Positions 1-6,561 of a stretch of 34,816 nucleotides of DNA are shown here, in pieces. Location of the stretch: positions 1 to 34,816 of the forward strand of contig WRPG01000056.1 of the NCBI GenBank assembly GCA_009773355.1, read 5' to 3'. The position numbers were made by a program, and so were the translations under genes. The notes beneath the pieces are model-generated. The model did not search any database, was not told the origin of the DNA, and saw nothing but the letters and a program-made list of their open reading frames with translations. This DNA comes from Limisphaerales bacterium. Its GTDB lineage: Bacteria > Verrucomicrobiota > Verrucomicrobiia > Limisphaerales > SXTU01. Position 1 is the first letter of the stretch, and the number at the start of each line of letters is the position of its first letter.

Positions 1-39
1 AGCGCGGCCACGGTGTCGCCCCGCTCCCTGCCGGCGTGA
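1..39 (+). CDS. Possible 3' end of an upstream gene; then no clear gene to 230
   Basis: Reading from base 1, twelve codons stay open to a TGA at 37-39 (SAATVSPRSLPA). This could be the tail of a gene that starts before the window, but twelve codons are too few to identify anything. From 40 to 230 I see no convincing gene. A GC-rich hairpin (7-bp arms at 78-84 and 88-94, 3-nt loop) lies there and could be a weak terminator, but no T-tract follows it. Confidence 0.25.
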   Translation, partial: SAATVSPRSLPA

Positions 40-230
40 GTGATCGCTCGCGCCGGCACCAAACCCAAGCTACAAGCGCGGCCCTCTGGGCCGCAGCGGC
101 GGCTTGCACCGGGTGGGCGTCGGAATACCGGTGGCACTCCCAGCGAGGTGGCTGCTGCGGGCCGGAGTCCCGCGCTCCGCCGTCCGAACGCACCCTTGCG
201 CGGCGCGCGGGAAGGGCGGACACTGCGCCC

Positions 231-692
231 ATGAGCGGGATCACGACGATGCGCCAGCGGCCCGGCGGACCGGTGAAACAGTTCTCCGTCTTCACGCCCA
301 ACCGGCTCGGGCGGCTGCACACGCTCACCACGCTCCTGGTTTCGCGCAACGTCCACATCCTCGCACTCACGGTGCTCGACACCACGGACAGCTCCATCAT
401 CCGCCTCGTGGTGGACGACCCCGAGGCCGCGCGCGACCTCTTGCACGAGCATGGCTTTCCCTTCAGCGAGAGCGACCTGCTGGTGGTGGAAATCGCCTCC
501 GAGACGCAGCTCAAGGACGTGCTCGCCGCGCTGCTCCAGGCGGAAATCAACATCCACTACATCTACTCGTTCATGACGCGCTCGCAGGACAACTCCGCGC
601 TCGCGCTGAACCTGGAGGACCGCGAGGTGGCGGAGGAGGCGCTGCGGAAGCACCAGTTCAAGGTCCTGGGGCAGGCGGACATTTCCCGCTAG
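231..692 (+). CDS. Tandem ACT-domain protein
   Basis: A 153-residue protein made almost entirely of two ACT-like regulatory domains. The first (about residues 14-80) begins QFSVFTPNRLGRL and continues through a strand with LALTVLDTTDSSIIRLVV. The second (about 85-150) begins LLVVEIASETQLKDVL and includes INIHYIYSFM. ACT domains usually bind small ligands, often amino acids, and regulate an enzyme; no catalytic domain is fused here, so its partner is unknown. ATG at 231 is chosen because the longer in-frame GTG start at 36 adds a low-complexity Arg/Ala/Ser stretch unlike any domain; ATG at 249 (MRQRPGG) is also possible. It is convergent with the TrpF-like gene, the two stops lying only 12 bases apart. 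Confidence 0.8.
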   Translation: MSGITTMRQRPGGPVKQFSVFTPNRLGRLHTLTTLLVSRNVHILALTVLDTTDSSIIRLVVDDPEAARDLLHEHGFPFSESDLLVVEIASETQLKDVLAALLQAEINIHYIYSFMTRSQDNSALALNLEDREVAEEALRKHQFKVLGQADISR

Positions 693-704
693 CGGTGGTC
701 GTAG

Positions 705-1367
705 CTACGCGCTTTCCGCGCTCCGCACGGCGGCAAAGAACGCCGCCAGCTTGGCCTCATCCAGAACCCCGTTCGTCCGCACGCCGCTGCACAGGTCGAG
801 GCCGAAGGGGTTCAGCAACTTGATGGCCCGGCCAACATTCTCAGGCCGCAATCCGCCGGCGAGGAACGCCGGCACGGGCGAGCGCGCGATGATCTGTCGG
901 CTCAACGCCCAGTTGTGAACGCGCCCGGTGCCGCCGAGTTCTTTCACAGCGAGAGATTGGTTGCCGGAGTCGAGCAGCAGCGCGTCCACCTGCGGCGCGA
1001 CCGCGAGCGCCTCGGCGATGGATTCCTCGCCGGTGATGTGGATGACCTGCACGAGCGCGATGCCGGGCAGCGCGCGGCGCAGCTCCGCGTGCGCGCCGGG
1101 CGCGACGCGGTCGCAGAGCTGGAGCGTGTTGGTGCGGCAGCGGCGCTGCTGGGCGATGATGTCCTCCGCCGAGGGTTTGCTCGTGAGCAGAAACGTGGCG
1201 ATGGGCGGCGGGACGGTGGCGGCGATTTCCGCAATGAGTTCCTCGGCAATCACGCCCGGCCCGCTGGGCATCGCGGACACCAGTCCGAGGGCTGATGCAC
1301 CGTGCCGGACGGCCAGCCGGGCCTCCACCACGCTGGCGATGCAGCAGATTTTGACGCGCGTTCGCAT
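705..1367 (-). CDS. TrpF-like protein (phosphoribosylanthranilate isomerase family)
   Basis: A 220-residue TIM-barrel protein resembling TrpF, which isomerises phosphoribosylanthranilate in tryptophan synthesis. Visible family features are the N-terminal KIC motif with the catalytic-type cysteine (Cys8), the LLLDS strand with the candidate catalytic aspartate (about residue 133), GGTGRVHNW, the AGGLRPENV phosphate-binding loop, and DLCSGV near the C-terminus. It departs from the family in two ways: KICGI is KICCI, and the segment that normally reads SPR/SKR (Arg36 in the Thermotoga enzyme) reads MPSGPG, with no arginine. No other trp gene is nearby, so it may be a divergent paralog with another substrate. 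Its ATG lies 3 bases after the stop of the YdeI-like gene, so the two are probably cotranscribed. Confidence 0.75.
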   Translation of the reverse strand: MRTRVKICCIASVVEARLAVRHGASALGLVSAMPSGPGVIAEELIAEIAATVPPPIATFLLTSKPSAEDIIAQQRRCRTNTLQLCDRVAPGAHAELRRALPGIALVQVIHITGEESIAEALAVAPQVDALLLDSGNQSLAVKELGGTGRVHNWALSRQIIARSPVPAFLAGGLRPENVGRAIKLLNPFGLDLCSGVRTNGVLDEAKLAAFFAAVRSAESA

Positions 1368-1370
1368 GGC

Positions 1371-1991
1371 TCAGGTGAGTTTGCGCTGCGCCCACCGTCT
1401 GCCTGACTTCAGGGCGGCGAGCGTCTGGGCGAGCCGGTGGGCGCGGGTCTCCGGGCGCTTCGCCATCGTAAGCCAGACGAGGTATTCGCGCTGGCAGGTG
1501 GGGGAGAGCTGCTTGAAACCTTCGGCGGCGGCGCGGTTTCGCTTCTCCGCGAGCGCCTGCTTGAAGAAGGCGGGCATTGGCCAAGGCTTGCGCTTCACCT
1601 TCGGCGCGGGCGGGAGGGTCGGGTCCGCGTCCAGCGCGACCGCCGCGTGGAGCAAGTCACGCAAGGCGGCGTGATTGAGGCCGTCGAGCGTGGCCAGACG
1701 GAGGGAGCGGATGTTCGTGTTGCCCTCGCCGCCGGGGCTGAAGAGCCGCGCGGGGTCGGGCAGTTCCGTGCCGCGAAAGAACGTGACGCCGAGGTGCTGT
1801 TGGCACGCGCTCAGGCCGCACACGAGCTTGCGCCCGGAGAAACACAGCATGTTCCACTTGATGGACTCCGCAAGGTCCGGCTCCCAGTTGAGGAACCACT
1901 CGACGACCTGTTCCGCCAGCGGCTGGGAAAAGTCCGGGCAGGTCTGGAGCCATTCGCCGGGGTCTTTGGTGCGGGCGCGCGAGCAGTCCAT
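1371..1991 (-). CDS. YdeI/OmpD-associated-like protein with DUF1801 domain
   Basis: A 206-residue cytosolic protein. The N-terminal part (about 15-120) looks like DUF1801: EWFLNWEPDLAESIKWNM, then CFSGRKLVCGL and NIRSLRLATLDGL. The C-terminal part (about 145-200) has the YdeI/OmdA-type helical motif, with AFFKQALAEKRNRAAAEGF and a terminal YLVWLTMAKRPETRAHRL. Family members are linked to bacteriocin or peptide resistance, but the biochemical role is not known. The start is ATG at 1991, where homology-like sequence begins; the frame stays open for another 200 codons but that part is antisense to ribH. It is divergent from ribH with about 100 bases between starts, and directly upstream of the TrpF-like gene. 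Confidence 0.75.
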   Translation of the reverse strand: MDCSRARTKDPGEWLQTCPDFSQPLAEQVVEWFLNWEPDLAESIKWNMLCFSGRKLVCGLSACQQHLGVTFFRGTELPDPARLFSPGGEGNTNIRSLRLATLDGLNHAALRDLLHAAVALDADPTLPPAPKVKRKPWPMPAFFKQALAEKRNRAAAEGFKQLSPTCQREYLVWLTMAKRPETRAHRLAQTLAALKSGRRWAQRKLT

Positions 1992-2093
1992 GGCATGAGC
2001 ATCAGAAAAGTGCGGCGGATTGGCAACCCCGGCCCGTCGGCGAAGAATTCGGGTGCAGAATTCGGATTGACTCCCACGCGGACGGAACCCGGA

Positions 2094-2600
2094 ATGGCCG
2101 CCATGTTGAAACGAGTTCGCAGGCGCGCCGCAAAGGCTCCGCCGATCGCAGGTCGCTTTGCCATCGTCGCCTCGGAATACAACGCGCGCTACGTGGACGG
2201 GATGCTGCGCGCGGCCAGGGAGGAGTTGAAGCGGGCCGGCGCGACGGAAATCCAGGTGGTGCGGGTGCCGGGGGCGTTTGAGATTCCGGTCGTGGCGGGG
2301 GCGCTGGCCCGGCAGCATCCGGGCTGGGACGCGGTGATCTGCCTGGGGGTCATCATGCAGGGGCAGACCTCGCACGCGCAGCACGTCGGCGAGGCGGTGA
2401 CGCTGGCCTTGTCGCAGATCGCCGTCCAGAGCGGGGTGCCGATGATCCACGAGGTGCTGGTCTTCACCAGCGAGGAGCAGGCGCCGGTGCGGTGCCTGAG
2501 CCGGGACTTCAATCGTGGCGCGGAGGCAGCCCAGACGGCCTGGCGGATGGCGCGGGTGATGGGCGAAGTGCGGTCGGCGGAGGACGAAATTCCGTTCTGA
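2094..2600 (+). CDS. ribH: 6,7-dimethyl-8-ribityllumazine synthase, divergent type
   Basis: A 168-residue RibH, which condenses 5-amino-6-ribitylamino-uracil with 3,4-dihydroxybutanone phosphate in riboflavin synthesis. Seen: FAIVASEYN (substrate-ring contact loop, usually with Phe), VVRVPGAFEIP (around 55-65), then CLGVIMQGQTSHAQHV with the catalytic-type His94, and EEQAPVR with Arg133 in the place of the phosphate-binding arginine. The usual VIRG(x)T motif is VIMQGQT, so its conserved arginine is glutamine (Gln89). After the AFEIP motif the sequence departs from the classic C-terminus. The start is ATG at 2094; ATG at 2103 (MLKR) and the longer ATG at 1995 are alternatives. No other rib gene is adjacent and no FMN riboswitch is seen upstream. 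Confidence 0.88.
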   Translation: MAAMLKRVRRRAAKAPPIAGRFAIVASEYNARYVDGMLRAAREELKRAGATEIQVVRVPGAFEIPVVAGALARQHPGWDAVICLGVIMQGQTSHAQHVGEAVTLALSQIAVQSGVPMIHEVLVFTSEEQAPVRCLSRDFNRGAEAAQTAWRMARVMGEVRSAEDEIPF

Positions 2601-2669
2601 CCGGCCTGCCACCCGGCATAAGCCCCCCGACTCCCCACCAGCAGGGCGGTTGAAATCTTGACCACCCCC

Positions 2670-2697
2670 TTGACCGCGAATTCCAGGCCGCTACTCT
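2670..2697 (+). promoter_or_regulatory. Candidate sigma-70-like promoter for the blue-copper gene
   Basis: TTGACC at 2670-2675 is followed after 16 bases by TACTCT at 2692-2697, about 65 bases before the ATG of the cupredoxin gene. The -35 match is good and the -10 match weak. The ribH stop is only 160 bases upstream, so an independent promoter here is plausible but unproven. Confidence 0.3.
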
Positions 2698-2761
2698 CCG
2701 TCCACTTTGGCAGCCCGCCCCAACCGGCGGGCGTCCATTTGGACAACACTCAAACACGAAA

Positions 2762-3445
2762 ATGAAATCCCTGATACTGACCCTCACCGCCGTCGCATTG
2801 GTGGCCGGCAACGCCTCCGCCGGCGATGTCACCGGCAAGATCACCCTCAAGGGCACGCCCGCCCCGGAGAAGGAAATTTCGATGGACCCCGCCTGCGGGG
2901 CGATGCATGCCGGCAAGAAGCCGACCACCCGCTTCTACGTGGCGGACGCCTCCGGCGGGCTTGCCGACTGCGTGGTGTATCTCGAAGGCGCCAAGGGCGG
3001 CGCGGCTCCCGCGGCGCCGGTGGTGGTGGATCAGCGGGGCTGCGAATACCTCCCCTACATCAACTCCGCGACGGTCAACCAGACCATCCGCGTGATGAAC
3101 TCCGACCCCGTCATGCACAACGTGCATCCGACTCCGGCCGTGGACGGCAACAAGGAGCAGAACAAGGCCCAGTTGCCCAAGGGCGCCCCCTTGGAGTTCA
3201 CGTTTGCCAAGGCCGAGAAGTTCCTCCGCTTCAAGTGCGACGTGCATCCGTGGATGTTCTCCTACGTGAGCGTCTTCGACCACAGCCTGCATGCCGTCAG
3301 CGGCAAGGACGGCTCCTTCAAGATCACCGGCGTGCCGGACGGCAAATACAAGCTGGTCGTCGAGCACCGCAAGGGCGGCAGGGTCGAGAAGGACATCGAA
3401 GTGAAGGGCGGCGCGAAGGCCGACCTCGACATCACGGCCAAGTAA
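2762..3445 (+). CDS. Secreted blue-copper (cupredoxin) protein with a beta-sandwich tail
   Basis: A 227-residue exported protein. Residues 1-20 are a signal peptide (MKSLILTLTAVALVAGNASA). The core (about 20-172) is a plastocyanin/methylamine-utilisation-like cupredoxin with a complete type-1 copper set: His119 in DPVMHNVHP and the CDVHPWM loop giving Cys159, His162 and Met165. Residues about 183-225 (DGSFKITGVPDGKYKLVV) resemble a carboxypeptidase-regulatory-like beta-sandwich. It probably carries electrons in the periplasm. Such proteins can donate to terminal oxidases, and an oxidase cluster starts 1.5 kb downstream without a cytochrome c fused to subunit II, but that link is inference. 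A strong hairpin follows the gene. No Shine-Dalgarno site precedes the ATG. Confidence 0.85.
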   Translation: MKSLILTLTAVALVAGNASAGDVTGKITLKGTPAPEKEISMDPACGAMHAGKKPTTRFYVADASGGLADCVVYLEGAKGGAAPAAPVVVDQRGCEYLPYINSATVNQTIRVMNSDPVMHNVHPTPAVDGNKEQNKAQLPKGAPLEFTFAKAEKFLRFKCDVHPWMFSYVSVFDHSLHAVSGKDGSFKITGVPDGKYKLVVEHRKGGRVEKDIEVKGGAKADLDITAK

Positions 3446-3462
3446 TCCAGTTTCCGAGTTTC

Positions 3463-3492
3463 AGCCGCCGCTGCCGCATGGCAGCGGCGGCT
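3463..3492 (+). terminator. Hairpin terminator-like structure after the cupredoxin gene
   Basis: A perfect 13-bp inverted repeat (3463-3475 and 3480-3492) closes on a 4-base GCAT loop, 17 bases after the cupredoxin stop. Only a short broken T-run follows (ttgctgctttcc), so it is a strong hairpin but not a classic intrinsic terminator. Confidence 0.55.
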
Positions 3493-3569
3493 TTGCTGCT
3501 TTCCGGGTGCGCGTTGCCCCATCAGTCTGTGGTGTTGCAATTCTGCCAGCCTTGTCACACAGTCCCGAC

Positions 3570-3803
3570 GTGAGCCAGACGCTTTCCATCCGCCTGCCGG
3601 ACGCGCTCCGGGAAAAACTTGAAGCCGACGCCCAGAGCACCGGCCAGAGCAAAAGCCAGATTGTGCTGGCCGAGTTGGAGCGGCGCTATGCCGGCCGGGG
3701 CGAAGGTCAGGGCATCATGCGGCTGGCCGGCATCATGCGTGGCCCCACGGACCTCTCCACCAACAAGGCGCACCGCCGCGCCTGGGGAAAGCGCGCCCGG
3801 TGA
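3570..3803 (+). CDS. Ribbon-helix-helix antitoxin (VapB-like)
   Basis: A 77-residue protein beginning VSQTLSIRLPDALREKLE, the typical beta-strand plus helix of ribbon-helix-helix (CopG-type) DNA-binding proteins. A second helix follows (QSKSQIVLAELERRYA), then a basic tail (HRRAWGKRAR) likely to wrap the toxin. GTG at 3570 is preferred because the longer in-frame reading (from 3507) adds sequence with no RHH character. Its stop overlaps the start of the PIN-domain toxin by four bases (GTGA), which suggests translational coupling. It probably neutralises the toxin and represses its own operon. Confidence 0.75.
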   Translation: MSQTLSIRLPDALREKLEADAQSTGQSKSQIVLAELERRYAGRGEGQGIMRLAGIMRGPTDLSTNKAHRRAWGKRAR

Positions 3804-4204
3804 ACTACATCGCCGACGCGGGCGCGCTGATTGCGCTCATGAACCAGGAAGACCAGCACCACGACTGGGCTGTGGCCACCCTTCCCCGTCTGCCTCGCCC
3901 CTGGCTGGTCTGCGAGGCGGTGCTGGCCGAGGCGGCGGCCATGACCGGTCAGCCGCTGGCATTGGCGCGGGAGGTTGCGGCAGGGGAGCTGGAACTAGCC
4001 TTCGACTTGGAGCGACAGCTTGCGCCGGTGGTGAAGCTGCTGGAACGCTACGCGGACCGGGAGATGGATTTGGCGGACGCCTGCGTGGTGCGGATGAGTG
4101 AGTTGTATCCCCGCCACACGGTCATCACCGTGGACCGGCGTGATTTCACGGTCTATCGCCGCAACCAGCGCGAGGTTCTGCCGTTCATCGCGCCAGAAGT
4201 TTGA
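3800..4204 (+). CDS. PIN-domain toxin (VapC-like ribonuclease)
   Basis: A 134-residue PIN-domain protein starting NYIADAGALIALMNQED. The acidic residues expected to bind Mg2+ are present: Asp6, a glutamate near 39 in VCEAVLAE, Asp90/Asp93 in MDLADACVV, and Asp112 in TVDRRDF. VapC toxins are RNases, often cutting tRNA or rRNA; the target here cannot be read from sequence. It starts with GTG inside the antitoxin stop codon and ends 9 bases before ctaA, so readthrough into the oxidase-assembly genes is possible. The length is normal for the family and the protein looks intact. Confidence 0.82.
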   Translation: MNYIADAGALIALMNQEDQHHDWAVATLPRLPRPWLVCEAVLAEAAAMTGQPLALAREVAAGELELAFDLERQLAPVVKLLERYADREMDLADACVVRMSELYPRHTVITVDRRDFTVYRRNQREVLPFIAPEV

Positions 4205-4213
4205 CCTCTTGCC

Positions 4214-5422
4214 GTGGTTTCCCCTGCCTCCCATCCCTGGCTCCACCGCTTCGCCCTGCTCACGGCGGCGGCGACCCTCGTTCTCATCGGCATCGGCGGG
4301 TTGGTGACGAGCCACGGCGCGGGCATGGCTGTGCCGGACTGGCCGAACAGCTACGGCTACAACATGTTCACCTTCCCGGTGTCCATGTGGGTCGGCGGCA
4401 TCCTCTACGAGCATTCGCACCGGCTGGCGGGGTCGGTGGTTGGGTTCCTCACGCTGGTGCTGGCGCTGTGGCTCAACGGCCGGGCCGCCGCGAAATGGCT
4501 GCGGTGGGGAAGTCTCGTGGTGCTTGCGCTTGGCCTGCTGGCGGCCACGAGCAGCAAGGTGAAACTCGACAACGTGCTTTTTCTCGCCGGCACAGGCGTG
4601 GCGGGCTTCGGCGTCAGTTTCGTCTGGCCGCGCCACGAGCCCATCAGCCCGCGACTGGCGCGGTTCGGCGCGCTGGCGCTGGTGCTGGTCATCGCGCAGG
4701 GCATCCTCGGCGGGCTGCGCGTGACGGCGCTGGCGGACTGGCTGGGCATCTTCCACGGCACGCTGGCGCAATGCTTTCTGGTCCTCATCTGCGCCATCGC
4801 GTTCGTGACGAGCGGCTGGTGGGAGCGGCTGAAGGTTGAACCTCAACTCGCGCCCGTCCCCGCGAAGCTGCGACGCTTCCTGCTCGTGACCACGCTCCTG
4901 ATTCTCGGCCAGCTCGCGCTCGGAGCCTCGATGCGCCATCAGCACGCGGGCCTGGCGGTTCCCGATTTCCCGCTGGCCCACGGCAAAGTCTGGCCGGCGA
5001 CGGACGCAGCAGCCTTGGAGAAATACAACCAGGCGCGGCTTGACGTGCGGGACTTCAAGCCCATCACCGCCGGGCAAATCTATTTACACATGGCGCATCG
5101 CCTCGGCGCGTTGATCGTGTTCGGTCATGTGCTGGGCTGCCTGTTGAAGCTTCGACGCACGGTGGGCGGGATGCATCCGCTGACGAAGGTCGCAGGCGGG
5201 TGGTTCGCGCTGATTTGTGTTCAGTTCGGCCTCGGCATCTGGACGGTGTTGAGCAACAAGGCGGCGGACATCGCCACCCTGCACGTCGTGGTGGGAGCGG
5301 CCAGCCTGGTCACAGGCGCGCTGCTGACGCTGCTGGCGACGACGGTTTTCCGGGCGGGACAATGCGCCGCGGGTCAGGCCCAGTCTCAATCCAGTCCCGC
5401 CGCCGCCGGGGTGAAAGCGTGA
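4214..5422 (+). CDS. ctaA: Heme A synthase (CtaA/COX15)
   Basis: A 402-residue, roughly eight-helix membrane protein that oxidises the C8 methyl of heme O to the formyl of heme A. The two-fold internal repeat of the family is visible: GAGMAVPDWP (about 35-44) in the first half and HAGLAVPDFP (about 244-253) in the second. Each is followed by a heme-ligand histidine motif (EHSHR at 66-70; HMAHR at 292-296). The other two ligand candidates are His181 (GIFHGTLAQ) and His357 (LHVVVG). The start is GTG at 4214, nine bases after the toxin gene, with the first transmembrane helix starting near residue 12. It acts with ctaB, 107 bases downstream, to supply heme A to the oxidase encoded next. Confidence 0.92.
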   Translation: MVSPASHPWLHRFALLTAAATLVLIGIGGLVTSHGAGMAVPDWPNSYGYNMFTFPVSMWVGGILYEHSHRLAGSVVGFLTLVLALWLNGRAAAKWLRWGSLVVLALGLLAATSSKVKLDNVLFLAGTGVAGFGVSFVWPRHEPISPRLARFGALALVLVIAQGILGGLRVTALADWLGIFHGTLAQCFLVLICAIAFVTSGWWERLKVEPQLAPVPAKLRRFLLVTTLLILGQLALGASMRHQHAGLAVPDFPLAHGKVWPATDAAALEKYNQARLDVRDFKPITAGQIYLHMAHRLGALIVFGHVLGCLLKLRRTVGGMHPLTKVAGGWFALICVQFGLGIWTVLSNKAADIATLHVVVGAASLVTGALLTLLATTVFRAGQCAAGQAQSQSSPAAAGVKA

Positions 5423-5430
5423 ATCCAGCG

Positions 5431-5517
5431 CAGGATTATGATCAGGATTAAGCGCAGGATTAAGATTCAGGACGGCCGCCTTCGCGCTTGCCCTTGCGCC
5501 TGAACCGACGCTTAATC
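5431..5517 (+). repeat. 12-bp tandem repeat within a hairpin element, ctaA-ctaB gap
   Basis: Three 12-bp units (5431-5442, 5443-5454, 5455-5466) all begin CAGGATTA, followed by a partial fourth. Part of the array pairs with sequence downstream: GATTAAGCG at 5446-5454 with 5509-5517, and TTCAGG at 5466-5471 with 5499-5504, forming an interrupted stem over the gap. It has no coding role that I can see; a very short reading frame (VNPAQDYDQD) crosses the first units. Confidence 0.7.
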
Positions 5518-5528
5518 TCCCTCTGATT

Positions 5529-6434
5529 TTGGTGAAGACCACCGCCCAAACGCTGACTGAAGACGCTCCTGCCGCCGACAAGGCGCGCGCCGGCGTGCTG
5601 TCCGAGTTGTTCAAGGCGCGGCTCACCAGTCTCGTGCTGCTCACCACGCTGGTCGGCTTCTACCTCGGCCAGCGCGGGGGGATGAACTGGCTGCTGCTCA
5701 TCAACACGCTCATGGGCACCGGTCTGCTGGCCTGTGGTGCGGCGGCGCTGAACCAGTATCTTGAACGTGACTTCGACGCGCTCATGGAGCGCACGGCGGA
5801 ACGGCCTCTCCCCGCCGGTTTGATCCAGCCGCAAACCGTCGTGGTGCTCGGCGGAGTGATTTCCGTGGCCGGGCTGCTCTGGCTGGCCTTTGGCGCGAAC
5901 CTGCTCACCGCCGTCCTCGGCGCGGTGACGCTCATCAGCTACCTGTTCATCTACACGCCGCTGAAGCGCAAAACCACATTGAACACGGCCATCGGCGCGA
6001 TTCCCGGCGCGCTTCCGCCGCTCATGGGCTGGACGGCGGCACGCGGCGACTTGTCCATCGAGGGCTGGGCGCTCTTCGCGATTCTCTTCTTCTGGCAGCT
6101 TCCGCACTTCCTCGCCATCGCGTGGATGTATCGCGAGGACTACGCGCGCGGCGGCTTCGTGATGTTGCCGCTGGTGGACCGGGATGGCGCGCGCACCGGA
6201 CGCTCGGCGGTGAGCCACACGCTGGGGCTTTTGCCGGTGAGCCTCAGTCCTTTCGTCTTCCAAGTCTCCGGCGCGCTGTATTTGTTTGGCGCGCTGGTGC
6301 TGGGCCTGGTGTTCCTCTGGTGCGCGCTGCGGTTCGCGCGGCAGTTGGACCGCCTGAGCGCGCGGCGGCTGTTCTTCGCCTCGATTCTGTATCTGCCGCT
6401 GCTGCTGGGGCTGATGGTTTTTGACAAGCGGTAG
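5529..6434 (+). CDS. ctaB: Protoheme IX farnesyltransferase (heme O synthase)
   Basis: A 301-residue UbiA-superfamily integral membrane enzyme that adds a farnesyl group to heme B to make heme O, the substrate of CtaA. Diagnostic motifs are NQYLERDFDALMERTAERPL (about 75-94, the Mg-diphosphate-binding motif), YTPLKRKTTLNTAIGAIPGA (about 141-160) and WQLPHFLAIAW with YREDYARGGFVMLP further on. The start is TTG at 5529 or GTG at 5532; neither has an obvious ribosome-binding site. Together with ctaA it precedes the structural oxidase genes, the usual arrangement for aa3-type oxidases. Confidence 0.92.
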   Translation: MVKTTAQTLTEDAPAADKARAGVLSELFKARLTSLVLLTTLVGFYLGQRGGMNWLLLINTLMGTGLLACGAAALNQYLERDFDALMERTAERPLPAGLIQPQTVVVLGGVISVAGLLWLAFGANLLTAVLGAVTLISYLFIYTPLKRKTTLNTAIGAIPGALPPLMGWTAARGDLSIEGWALFAILFFWQLPHFLAIAWMYREDYARGGFVMLPLVDRDGARTGRSAVSHTLGLLPVSLSPFVFQVSGALYLFGALVLGLVFLWCALRFARQLDRLSARRLFFASILYLPLLLGLMVFDKR

Positions 6435-6484
6435 CAAAAAGTGACCGGGAAAACACAAGCCACGTAAAGCACCGCAGTCCGTAA

Positions 6485-6512
6485 TTGACATTCAATCCCG
6501 CGCCGCTAGACA
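6485..6512 (+). promoter_or_regulatory. Candidate promoter upstream of ctaD
   Basis: A perfect TTGACA lies at 6485-6490. With 16-bp spacing, TAGACA at 6507-6512 could act as a weak -10, placing initiation about 45 bases before the ctaD ATG in a 127-base gap. Only the -35 box is convincing. Confidence 0.3.
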
Positions 6513-6561
6513 GAACGGCTTCTGCGCGGGCGCAGCGCACAACGCAGACAAAAAACGACTT

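Noticed and set aside
1437-2093. Upstream extension of the ribH frame
   Set aside because: It is antisense to the YdeI-like gene, and RibH-like sequence starts only near 2094.
1992-2093. FMN riboswitch before ribH
   Set aside because: The gap of about 100 bases is too short and shows none of the conserved RFN elements by eye.
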